From contig JACKPM010000005.1 in NCBI GenBank assembly GCA_024233495.1, positions 40,101 to 104,100 on the forward strand: a DNA stretch of 64,000 nt. The letters are read 5' to 3'. A program made the position numbers and the translations under genes. This stretch comes from Chlamydiales bacterium (GTDB lineage Bacteria > Chlamydiota > Chlamydiia > Chlamydiales > JAAKFR01). Each line of letters starts with the position of its first letter. The stretch's first letter is position 1. The notes below the pieces were generated by a model. That model saw only the letters and a program-made list of their open reading frames with translations, made no database searches and was not told the origin of the DNA. Shown one piece after another: positions 52,591 through 60,347 of this stretch.

Positions 52591-53538
52591 TTATCTCAGA
52601 GGAGAGGGAAAGTCAACCTTGGAATTTGCTACAAGAAGGGCATTTGCGATCAAAGAAAAAACGAACATGGCGACTAAAAGACAGACGATGAGACCACCTG
52701 TTGAAAGGCCGATCCCATAGAGAGTCAAGATATGCCTTGAGAGCGCCACACCAAAGGCAGAAGCAATAGCTCCTACGGCGCAGGAAAAAAGTAGGAGTTT
52801 AGGCAGGGAATGGGTCCAGATGCGCGCGATTAAAACGGGGGCTGTGAGAAAGGCAAGCAGCATCAAAACACCCACAGCACGAAAAGTAGTGACCGAGGTG
52901 AGCGATGTTTGCACCATGAGCAAATAGTTGAAGAGGAGTGGAGAGAAGCCGATACACTTCGCAAAGTAGCCATCAAATGTCGTTGTTTGAAAGGCGCGGA
53001 AAAGAACAGTAAAGAGGGCGGCGTTGCCTAAAAGGACAGCGTAAACGAGTTTTAGGTCGCTTATTTGGAGCGCATCTGTGTTGCCCATCACAAGTTCTGT
53101 GCCGATGTGCACGTTGCGCGTGAAGAGGGTAATGAGCAAGATGCCAAGTGCAAAAAAGAGAGTGAAGACAAGTCCAATACTCGCATCCTCCTGCAACTTA
53201 ACAGCGCGGCTCAAAAACTGTGTAGAGAAGGTAGTCAGAAATCCAGAGATGAGGGCGCTTACCATCAAAATCGGGATATCGAGGGGACCAAAGCTTTTGC
53301 TCAAAAGCAAAAAAGCAATCACAATGCCAAACAAGATGGTGTGTGAGAGCGCATTTGCGAGCATCGTCATACGGCGGAGCACCAAGAATGTGCCCACAAG
53401 AGCACCCGAAAGCGCTATACCAATAAGCAAAAAGAGCTGTACTTCATCAGCTGCCAATCCTCCGGGAAAGGTTTGGAAAAGGCGACGAAAGAAAACAGAA
53501 AAGAAAGAGAAGAAGCTCACATCTGTATAAGGATTCAT
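52591..53538 (-). CDS. ytgD: Metal ABC transporter permease (YtgD-like)
   Basis: A 315-residue permease with about eight to nine membrane helices of the zinc/manganese/iron (ABC-3) family. LRRMTMLANALSHTILFGI is the characteristic early cytoplasmic-loop block facing the ATPase. It overlaps ytgC by four bases (ATGA) and precedes dxr by ten bases. In Chlamydia, YtgC and YtgD form the channel of the iron/metal importer. Confidence 0.92.
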   Translation of the reverse strand: MNPYTDVSFFSFFSVFFRRLFQTFPGGLAADEVQLFLLIGIALSGALVGTFLVLRRMTMLANALSHTILFGIVIAFLLLSKSFGPLDIPILMVSALISGFLTTFSTQFLSRAVKLQEDASIGLVFTLFFALGILLITLFTRNVHIGTELVMGNTDALQISDLKLVYAVLLGNAALFTVLFRAFQTTTFDGYFAKCIGFSPLLFNYLLMVQTSLTSVTTFRAVGVLMLLAFLTAPVLIARIWTHSLPKLLLFSCAVGAIASAFGVALSRHILTLYGIGLSTGGLIVCLLVAMFVFSLIANALLVANSKVDFPSPLR

Positions 53539-54383
53539 GCAAACCTCCTTTTCACGAGCGATAGAAGGGCGATGCAGCTCGCTACAATCACAATCATTGG
53601 TCCTGTTGGGAGTGAGAGGTGAGGCTGTGAGAGTTGAACAGATAGGTAAGTTCCAAGAAAGCCGCTCAAAACGCCGAAGAAAGCGCTAAGCACAAACATG
53701 TGGGAGAGCTTCTGGGTAAACTGCCGCGCTGCTGTTGCGGGAGCGATAAACATCGCAGAGAGCAAAACAACACCAACGCTCCGGATACCAATTACAATGG
53801 AGAGAGCAACAATTGCTAAGATGAGTCCCTCAATACTCTTCCCTCCAAGACCTGTTGCACGTGCGAAAGGACGGTCGAAAGTAGACGCTTGAAGAGGACG
53901 AAAAAAGAGGAGTATGGCGCCAATCACTACAGCAGCAAATCCAAGGTAGATGTAGATGTGTTGATCGCTCATTGTAGCAGCCTGCCCAAAGAGATAGCCT
54001 TGAATTTGGCGGTAGGCGGCTGTGTGCGTGTTTTGCACAACACTTGCGACAGTCACACCGATGCCAAAAAAAGCTGTCAGCACAAAAGTGAGCGCAACAT
54101 CGATCCGAATGCGGAAGCGGTGCTGCAATAGCTCCACACACTGATAACCCAAAAGAGCGGCAATGAAAGCCCCTACAAGCACCCAGAAAGGGAGGAAGGA
54201 GGTGCCAAAAAGAGCGGCGATTGCGACACCTGGATAGGTGGCATGGGTCAAAGTTTCAGCAATCAAAGAGCGTTTGCGCACAAAAAGGAGAACACCAACA
54301 AGGGCAGAACAAAGCGCCATCAACATCGTGCCTATTGTAGGGCCGCGCAAAACAGGATCTGTAAGAAAATCAAGCAGTCGCAT
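53535..54383 (-). CDS. ytgC: Metal ABC transporter permease (YtgC-like, without repressor domain)
   Basis: About 282 residues from the ATG at 54383 (MRLLDFLTDPVLRG); the longer frame runs back into the ATPase gene. It has about eight membrane helices and the family block RSLIAETLTHATYPGVAIAA. In Chlamydiaceae this protein (CT069) is fused to a C-terminal DtxR-like repressor, YtgR, released by cleavage. Here the protein ends with SLVKRRFA right after the membrane part, so the repressor is absent from this gene, and no separate DtxR-like gene is seen in the window. It overlaps ytgB by 14 bases and ytgD by four. Confidence 0.92.
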   Translation of the reverse strand: MRLLDFLTDPVLRGPTIGTMLMALCSALVGVLLFVRKRSLIAETLTHATYPGVAIAALFGTSFLPFWVLVGAFIAALLGYQCVELLQHRFRIRIDVALTFVLTAFFGIGVTVASVVQNTHTAAYRQIQGYLFGQAATMSDQHIYIYLGFAAVVIGAILLFFRPLQASTFDRPFARATGLGGKSIEGLILAIVALSIVIGIRSVGVVLLSAMFIAPATAARQFTQKLSHMFVLSAFFGVLSGFLGTYLSVQLSQPHLSLPTGPMIVIVASCIALLSLVKRRFA

Positions 54384-55074
54384 AGGTCTCGTCAATGAGG
54401 GGTTGCGTGAATGTAGAGGGAGTGGGGCCATACGCAATGAGTTGACGATTCAATAAAATTACAGAGTCGAAGTCGCGTGAAACGCTGTCGAGGTCGTGGT
54501 GTACAACGAGGAGTGTTTTGCCACTATCGCGCAGCTCTTGGAGCGTGTTTAATACTGCTTTCGAAGAGGCAGCATCAATTCCTGCAAATGGCTCATCAAG
54601 GAAATAGAGATCAGCCTCTTGCACAAGGGCGCGTGCAAGAAAAACACGCTGCCTCTGTCCACACGAAAGCTGACTGATTTGACGTTTGGCAAAAGGGGCC
54701 ATTCCCACTTTTTCCAGCGCTTTCCAAGCCACCTTTTTCTCCTCACGACTCGCCCAAAGACGGAAGCGACTCCGCCCGTAGCAGCCCATCAATACAAGAT
54801 CAAAAACAGTGATAGGGAAGTCCCAATCAACAGACTCACACTGAGGAACATAAGCAATTCGATTGCGCACTTTGCCAAGAGGTTTACCAAAGAGTCTTAC
54901 CTTTCCAGATTCCGATTTGATCACGCCAAGAATGGCGCGTAGAAGCGTACTCTTGCCGGCGCCATTGGGGCCCACAATCGCGACAAGCTCTCCCCCCTTC
55001 ACCCTAAGTGAGAGGTGGAGCAGCACCGGTGTCTTCTCATAGAAGACCGAAAGATCATCGATTTCGAGTACCAT
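54370..55074 (-). CDS. ytgB: Metal ABC transporter ATP-binding protein (YtgB-like)
   Basis: A 234-residue ATPase. Walker A is VGPNGAGKSTLLRAIL; the signature motif is QLSCGQRQRVFLARAL, a change from LSGGQ to LSCGQ; Walker B is DLYFLDEPFAGID; the switch His is in VVHHDLDSV. It powers the YtgC/YtgD permease in the inner membrane. It overlaps ytgA by 20 bases and ytgC by 14. Confidence 0.94.
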   Translation of the reverse strand: MVLEIDDLSVFYEKTPVLLHLSLRVKGGELVAIVGPNGAGKSTLLRAILGVIKSESGKVRLFGKPLGKVRNRIAYVPQCESVDWDFPITVFDLVLMGCYGRSRFRLWASREEKKVAWKALEKVGMAPFAKRQISQLSCGQRQRVFLARALVQEADLYFLDEPFAGIDAASSKAVLNTLQELRDSGKTLLVVHHDLDSVSRDFDSVILLNRQLIAYGPTPSTFTQPLIDETYATA

Positions 55075-56011
55075 CTAAATTCCTTGTGATGACTGTGACA
55101 TTGTGCCGCATCATCTGCAAATAACTCTGCCCCTCTCCCATCGCATCGCCGAAAAGAGGCTCCTCACATAAACGAATCTCACACCCCTTCTCTTTTCCAG
55201 ATGCAACGATTTTTTTCAACGAATCGCGCGAGACATTCGACTCTGGGAAAAGAACGCTCACACCATTTTCTTTAATGTAGTCGATCACCTGCATGATGTC
55301 TGTCACACTCAGCTGTGCCTCGGGAGCAAGCCCCTCCGGAGCACGAAAACGGCGCTTCCAATCTGTTTCATCAGGAGCTCTCAAATAGCGGCGGGCAAAA
55401 TAGTTGAATGCGTCGTGACTTGTCACCAAATAGCGACGCCCGCTCTCGATCGCCTGGAGAGCAGCATAAGCCTCTGCATCAAGCTTTAACATCTCTCGTT
55501 TCAATTCTTCACCCCTATCAAAGAAATGAGCAGCTAGTTCGGGGCGAAGTGAAGAGAGCGCTTCTACGATAGGGTCTATCGTCTCAGCCCAAAGTGAGAT
55601 ATCGGTCCAAATATGAGGATCATATTGTCCATCAACAACTAAAATAAAGGAAGGATCTTTTTCAATGAGAGGCTCAGCCACAGCGATGGCTTTCCAATTC
55701 CCCTCTAAATTACGCCGCATTGAGAGGGAGTGCTCAAGTCCAAGGCCATTATAAAAAATGATATCAGCCCTCTCAAATTTCTCACCGTCGCCCTTGACAA
55801 GCTCATAGGTGTGGGGGTCGAGCTCTCCTCGAATAAGGGGAAGCGTGTCTACCTGATCGCCTCCGATGCACGCGACAAGATCGTTGATCATGCAGATCGT
55901 AGTGAGCACCTTGATGCGCCCATTTTGCGCGCGCCACTGCCGCTCTTCTGCGATGCGGCTAGCTGATGCACACCCAACTAAAAAAAGAAGTAGAACGAAT
56001 GCTTTTTTCAT
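55055..56011 (-). CDS. ytgA: Metal-binding lipoprotein of ABC transporter (YtgA/TroA-like)
   Basis: A 318-residue cluster-9 solute-binding protein. The signal ends in a lipobox (LLFLVGCASA), so it is likely a lipoprotein in the periplasm. Metal ligands expected in this family are visible: His in ELDPHTYEL, His in YDPHIWTD, the SHDAFNYF block and an acidic residue in PESNVSRD. It delivers iron, manganese or zinc. Family E repeat lies only 12 bases before its ATG and may have removed its native upstream region; no ribosome site is seen there. Confidence 0.94.
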   Translation of the reverse strand: MKKAFVLLLFLVGCASASRIAEERQWRAQNGRIKVLTTICMINDLVACIGGDQVDTLPLIRGELDPHTYELVKGDGEKFERADIIFYNGLGLEHSLSMRRNLEGNWKAIAVAEPLIEKDPSFILVVDGQYDPHIWTDISLWAETIDPIVEALSSLRPELAAHFFDRGEELKREMLKLDAEAYAALQAIESGRRYLVTSHDAFNYFARRYLRAPDETDWKRRFRAPEGLAPEAQLSVTDIMQVIDYIKENGVSVLFPESNVSRDSLKKIVASGKEKGCEIRLCEEPLFGDAMGEGQSYLQMMRHNVTVITRNLDGTRNR

Positions 56012-56023
56012 TTTTTACTAATA

Positions 56024-56185
56024 ACCTGAACTTCGGGTTCATTTTCCTGATAGTCACAGGAGGTTTCTCGAAAATTCTGGAGCTTTTCATCAAAGGGAAC
56101 AGCCCAAGGCTATTTCCAAGATGAAAAGCTCAAGAAGATCGAGAACAATTCCTGAATATCTGGCGAATAAACCCCAAGTTCAGGT
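56024..56185. repeat. MITE-like palindromic element, family E, with 5-bp target duplication
   Basis: 162 bp, ends ACCTGAACTTCGGGTT and AACCCCAAGTTCAGGT, with TAATA on both sides (56019-56023 and 56186-56190) as an intact target duplication. Inner arms (AGCTTTTCATC and GATGAAAAGCT) also pair. Its right end supplies the TGA stop of mrp. Single copy in this window. Confidence 0.85.
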
Positions 56186-56905
56186 TAATAGTTGTAACCG
56201 ATTTGCGATTTCTTCGAAAGCAGTGGTTTTAACCAACGCACCCTCCCCTCTATCTTGAAATGTGGAAATTTTAGCATCTAGAGGCACTTCTCCAAGAAAA
56301 GAGAGCCCCCTTTCCTCAGCAAAGCGGCGACCCAATCCCCTACCGAAAGGAGAAATAGAGGGATTTTCAACAAGATAACTCATATTCTCAACAACACCTA
56401 GGATAGGAATCTGCACTTTTTCAAAAAAATTATAGGTGCGAGCCACATCATGCAGCGCTACCTCTTGTGGCGTTGTGACCAATACTACCCCCGTAAGATT
56501 CCCTTTTTCAGCCAGTGTAAGAGGGATGTCGCCTGTGCCAGGCGGAAAGTCGATAAAGAGATAGTCGAGGTCTCCCCACTCCACTTGTGTTAAAAACATG
56601 TCGAGCAGACGATTCGCAACAGGAGCGCGCACAATAAAACTCGACGGCTGTAAATAAGCCGCCGAAATTAAATGTAGTCCGTTTGCAAAAGCAGGTTTAT
56701 TTCCAAAAGGAAGACGTACCTCTTTTAACATTGTACGCAACGAGGGGCCATAAAGATCAGCATCTAAAATACCCACTCTTTTTTCCATTCTTTGAAAAGC
56801 AAGTGCTAGCTGTAGTGTGAGCGTACTTTTCCCCACACCCCCTTTTCCAGCTGCTACGCCGATCCTATTTAGCACTTGTGGTTTTTGAAAGATTGGTAGT
56901 GGCAT
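56180..56905 (-). CDS. mrp: Mrp/ApbC family ATPase (iron-sulfur carrier type)
   Basis: A 241-residue P-loop ATPase of the Mrp/NBP35 group, which carries or inserts iron-sulfur clusters. The deviant Walker A is AAGKGGVGKSTLTLQLA; GILDADLYGPS, LFIDFPPGTGD and VENMSYL are family blocks. The CxxC motif usual in the C-terminal part of many members is not present, and the N-terminal DUF59 domain is absent, so this is a short form. The last codons and the TGA stop are in the family E repeat; without the element the frame would run about 19 codons further, overlapping the start of ytgA. Confidence 0.88.
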   Translation of the reverse strand: MPLPIFQKPQVLNRIGVAAGKGGVGKSTLTLQLALAFQRMEKRVGILDADLYGPSLRTMLKEVRLPFGNKPAFANGLHLISAAYLQPSSFIVRAPVANRLLDMFLTQVEWGDLDYLFIDFPPGTGDIPLTLAEKGNLTGVVLVTTPQEVALHDVARTYNFFEKVQIPILGVVENMSYLVENPSISPFGRGLGRRFAEERGLSFLGEVPLDAKISTFQDRGEGALVKTTAFEEIANRLQLLT

Positions 56906-57037
56906 TTGTGCAGATTTTAAATAGAATTCTGATTTGCTGAAATCAAAAATTTTCGCGAGATGAAGATTTTTAATGGAAAAAAAAGGTGCGATTAGTTAAT
57001 TAATTTGGTCTAGAATTTATGTAAGGAAGGTGAAAAA

Positions 57038-57538
57038 ATGGCGACAACCGGAAAAATCAAAAAACAAGAACTGGAAAAGTTGATTGAAAAAGCAATTAAA
57101 AAAGTTGCTGGAACAAAAGAAAATGACTTGTGCAAATACATCCCCGGCCCTACCGGCGGCTATATGCACCATTTTACCCTTAGAAAAATCAAGAACTCTG
57201 ATCCTGATCAGCTCTATGGACTAATTTCCGACAATATTGTCGATACTGAAATCCCGAAAGCGCTTGACCCTAAGCCACGCGCTCCAAGAGGCTCTAGAAA
57301 GAGGCGTGATTTCATTAGCTTCACGCGAACTGATATCGAAAAAGTTCTTGATTTGGCACGCCGTACAGGCGACGAAGATCTTTTGGCTCGCTTCAGCCCC
57401 AAAAGATCTCTCCCCGCCCTCAAAAGAGAACTTATCCGCTCCATCCGCAATAACCAAATTGCTCCTGAGCTCTGGAATGCCTATGTAGAGTCAATCAGCA
57501 CACTACAAAATGCTCCCCATTTCTTTGAGAACGATTAA
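57038..57538 (+). CDS. Conserved chlamydial hypothetical protein (CT066-like)
   Basis: A 166-residue basic protein beginning MATTGKIKKQELEKLIEKAI. The middle has a Pro/Arg-rich stretch (KPRAPRGSRKRRDF) and the C-terminal half is helical. It is placed just before the ATP/ADP translocase gene, where Chlamydia has CT066 of similar length, so orthology is likely by position and size. A good AAGGAAGGTG site precedes the ATG, and a terminator follows. Function unknown; the basic patch may bind nucleic acid. Confidence 0.72.
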   Translation: MATTGKIKKQELEKLIEKAIKKVAGTKENDLCKYIPGPTGGYMHHFTLRKIKNSDPDQLYGLISDNIVDTEIPKALDPKPRAPRGSRKRRDFISFTRTDIEKVLDLARRTGDEDLLARFSPKRSLPALKRELIRSIRNNQIAPELWNAYVESISTLQNAPHFFEND

Positions 57539-57551
57539 ATTTTAATTATAT

Positions 57552-57590
57552 AAGAAAGCAGCACTTTTGTGTTGCTTTCTTTTCTTTTTC
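57552..57590 (+). terminator. Rho-independent terminator after the CT066-like gene
   Basis: Stem AGAAAGCAGCAC / GTTGCTTTCT with a TTTT loop, followed by TTTCTTTTTC. It separates the CT066-like gene from the translocase gene. Confidence 0.75.
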
Positions 57591-57638
57591 TGGTATACTC
57601 ACTCCCTTTCGTACTTAAACACTTGAGGCTTATCAGAA

Positions 57639-59189
57639 ATGTCAAATGAAACACAAAAAGAATTTGGGAAGTGGCGGTCGTTTTTCTGGCCGATTCACGC
57701 CTACGAGCTGAAAAAAGTGCTTCCCATGTTCCTCATGTTCTTCTGTATCTCATTCAACTATACAATTTTGAGAGACACAAAGGACACATTGATTGTGACA
57801 GCCCCTGGTTCTGGAGCAGAAGCCATTCCTTTCATTAAGGTGTGGTTGGTGGTTCCATGCGCCATTGCTTTCATGATCGTCTTTGCTAAACTCAGTAACG
57901 TGCTGAGCAGGCAAAAACTTTTTTATGCAGTTACAATACCGTTCTTAGTCTTTTTTGCCCTCTTTCCGACGGTGATCTACCCAAACAGAGAGCTTTTGCA
58001 CCCAACTACGGCTGCGGACGCTCTTCAGGCGGTACTTCCTCAAGGATTGATGGGATTGATTGCGATCTTCCGCAACTGGACATTTGCAGCATTCTACGTT
58101 CTAGCCGAGCTTTGGGGTTCTGTGATGCTCAGCTTGCTCTTCTGGGGCTTTGCAAATGAGATTACTCGCGTAAGCGAAGCGAAGCGTTTCTATGCCCTAT
58201 TTGGGATTGGAGCGAACATCGCGCTTCTTTGCTCAGGTCCTGCAATCATGGCTGTTTCAAACATCCGCCGCCATGTTCCAGAGGGTGTAGACCCTTGGGG
58301 TGTATCACTCTATCTATTGATGGGACTAGTTCTCGTGGCTGGGGTTGTTGTTATGTTGACCTACCGCTGGATCAACAAAAATGTTTTGACAGACCCGCGC
58401 TTCTTCGATCCAAACGAGCAGAAAGCAAAGAAAAAGTCGAAGCCAAAGATGAGCTTGAAAGAGAGCTTCCTCTTCTTGATGAAGTCTCCCTATATCGGCC
58501 TCTTGGCTACACTTGTAATCTCTTACGGTATTGCGATCAACATCGTAGAGGTAACTTGGAAAGGACAGCTTAAGCAGCAGTTCCCTGATGCGAACGACTA
58601 CAGCACCTTCATGGGGATGTTCTCCACGATTACAGGAGCTGTTACTGTCTTTATGATGCTCTTTGTGGGTGGAAACGTGATGCGCCGCTTCGGCTGGACT
58701 GTTGGTGCTGTGATTACACCGATCGTTCTTCTGATCACTGGTGGAATCTTCTTCACCCTCATCTTGTTCCGTAATAACCTACCTGCTGGGACAATGCTTC
58801 TCGGCATGACTCCGCTCTTTATGGCGGTGATCGTAGGTATGGTGCAGAACATTATGAGCAAGTCGTGCAAGTACTCCCTTTTTGACCCAACGAAAGAGAT
58901 GGCTTACATCCCTCTCGACCAGGAGTCAAAGGTAAAAGGAAAGGCTGCGATCGACGTAGTTGGAGCTCGCCTTGGAAAGAGTGGTGGATCACTCATCCAG
59001 CAAGGTCTCCTTGTAGGCTTTGGAAGCTTGGCTGCGATCACGCCTTACTTGGCGATCATCCTCTTCGGAGTCATTGGATTCTGGCTCTTGGCAGCTAAGG
59101 CTCTAGGGAAGCGCTTCAACGCTCTTACCTCTCAGCCTGAAGAGGAGGAAGCACCTGCTGCAGAGGCAGCTGCTGCAGCGGAGGCCTAA
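57639..59189 (+). CDS. npt1: ATP/ADP translocase (NTT family)
   Basis: A 516-residue nucleotide transporter with about twelve membrane helices, the class found in chlamydiae, rickettsiae and plastids that imports host ATP in exchange for ADP. SFNYTILRDTKDTLIVTAPG near the N-terminus is diagnostic and contains charged residues needed for transport. The EMAYIPLDQESKVKGKAAID block in the second half is another signature. The tail is Ala/Glu-rich. Position next to lepA matches CT065 (Npt1). A TATACT box near 57593 and a strong terminator frame it as a single-gene unit. Exchange specificity inferred from family. Confidence 0.95.
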   Translation: MSNETQKEFGKWRSFFWPIHAYELKKVLPMFLMFFCISFNYTILRDTKDTLIVTAPGSGAEAIPFIKVWLVVPCAIAFMIVFAKLSNVLSRQKLFYAVTIPFLVFFALFPTVIYPNRELLHPTTAADALQAVLPQGLMGLIAIFRNWTFAAFYVLAELWGSVMLSLLFWGFANEITRVSEAKRFYALFGIGANIALLCSGPAIMAVSNIRRHVPEGVDPWGVSLYLLMGLVLVAGVVVMLTYRWINKNVLTDPRFFDPNEQKAKKKSKPKMSLKESFLFLMKSPYIGLLATLVISYGIAINIVEVTWKGQLKQQFPDANDYSTFMGMFSTITGAVTVFMMLFVGGNVMRRFGWTVGAVITPIVLLITGGIFFTLILFRNNLPAGTMLLGMTPLFMAVIVGMVQNIMSKSCKYSLFDPTKEMAYIPLDQESKVKGKAAIDVVGARLGKSGGSLIQQGLLVGFGSLAAITPYLAIILFGVIGFWLLAAKALGKRFNALTSQPEEEEAPAAEAAAAAEA

Positions 59190-59214
59190 ACACCTCTGAG
59201 GCCAGCCCTCTTAG

Positions 59215-59251
59215 AAAAAAGCCCTAATTCTTCGGAATTGGGGCTTTTTTT
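59215..59251 (+). terminator. Rho-independent terminator after the ATP/ADP translocase gene
   Basis: AAAAAAGCCCTAATTC, TTCG loop, GAATTGGGGCTTTTTT: a strong stem with a UUCG tetraloop and T-run 26 bases after the stop codon. Confidence 0.92.
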
Positions 59252-59389
59252 AATCAAATTTTTCAAATTATTTATACTTAGCAGACGGCAAAGCAAAAGT
59301 AGGGACAGAGTTCTCATTTTTTGGTTAGGATAGAAATCACCCTAAGTGGGCAGTAGATTTTCAAGCGAGAGGAAATGCAAAAAGTCAGC

Positions 59390-59550
59390 TATAGTCAAAT
59401 CGGTTGAAAATTTTACAAATTCGTGCCAGATGGCAAGCGTAAGTAAGCGCGGAGTTCGACTTAGACCATTGATGGTCTATGAGCAAAACACGATCTTTAG
59501 TGAAGCCAAATGGTATAATTTATAAAATTATCAACTCCGTTATCTCTATA
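59390..59550. repeat. Degenerate MITE-like element, family A copy 5
   Basis: Left arm intact (TATAGTCAAATCGGTTGAAA); right arm decayed (AAATTATCAACTCC then TCTCTATA). The inner palindrome AGACCATTGATGGTCT is kept. Likely the oldest copy in the window. Confidence 0.75.
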
Positions 59551-60013
59551 AACCAATTCTAAAGACCGCATGCGTCCCATTGATATGAAGTTGTGAGCTA
59601 TCTTAAAATGACTGAACTATAAAAAGTAGCTAATCTTCTTTTTTTATTAATTATTTACAATCTTAATATAAATTCCCTTTAGTATTAGAGTCATATGAGT
59701 AGAGTTTTTTAGCTAAATGGGGCATGAGGCCGTTGAAGGGCTCATAGGGCTCCAGCGGCAACGCTCGCTCATTTTTGATTGGAGCGATTGCTTTGCTTGT
59801 GTAACCTTGATTTCGACAGTTTGGTGCGCTTCGCAACGCCTCACCAGGCTGGAAACAATAACAAAGGTTGCTGGAACTTCAAACTTTGCCTGTTGTTTTG
59901 TTAGCGGCATAATTATCTCTTCCCTCGAACCCGAGCAGAAAATCATCGATTCCCTTTTCTCATACGGCTGACTCTGAAGTTAGGGCAGCAACAAAACACT
60001 ACCATTCACCCGC
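59551..60013. other. Gene-poor stretch before lepA
   Basis: No gene is supported here. A 77-codon minus-strand frame and an 84-codon plus-strand frame overlap each other, without ribosome sites. The first 150 bases are AT-rich, with no palindrome. Confidence 0.5.
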
Positions 60014-60340
60014 ATTATTTTTGTATCCCAGTTGACTGGTTTCAGCCTGATTATCCCGCCCATCCACTTCTAAGAAGAACAGTTCAGAATGACCTACAAC
60101 CACTTTTGTGATTTATCCTGGGCAGACACAGACTATGCTTATACCTACTATTACACTTTGTGATTTCGTCCCAGTTGACGATTCCGAAACTTTGACACAA
60201 GCTATAGCCATTCGCTACTGGCACTTTTCGTGATTTTATCACGAACGAACTGAACCTCGGCTATTGCCACCTAGCCACTTTTGAAGGTGATTTTCGTCCC
60301 AATTAGACAGTCCGAGCCGAACGGTATATGGTAATACACG
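60014..60340. repeat. Degenerate tandem repeats, about five units of 50-65 bp
   Basis: Units open with CACTTTTGTGATTTTATCCC-like sequence near 60101, 60153, 60222 and 60276, and a weaker one near 60016, each followed by an AGTTGAC-like and a CTATTGCC-like part. Read on the minus strand, pieces look protein-like (NWDEIT, ITKVVVGHSELFFLEVDGRD) but stops and shifts break them, so this may be the remnant of a repeat protein gene lying downstream of nothing obvious. No intact product. Confidence 0.5.
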
Positions 60341-60347
60341 GCGCTGA

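Noticed and set aside
59900..59960. TTCGAACCCGAGC sequence resembling a tRNA T-loop
   Set aside because: No matching acceptor stem, anticodon arm or CCA end can be folded around it.
59713..59971. Opposing frames of 77 and 84 codons near 59.8 kb
   Set aside because: They overlap each other, lack ribosome sites, and neither shows recognisable protein features.
60014..60340. Tandem units as a CRISPR array
   Set aside because: Units vary in length and sequence throughout, with no identical repeat or spacer structure and no cas genes.
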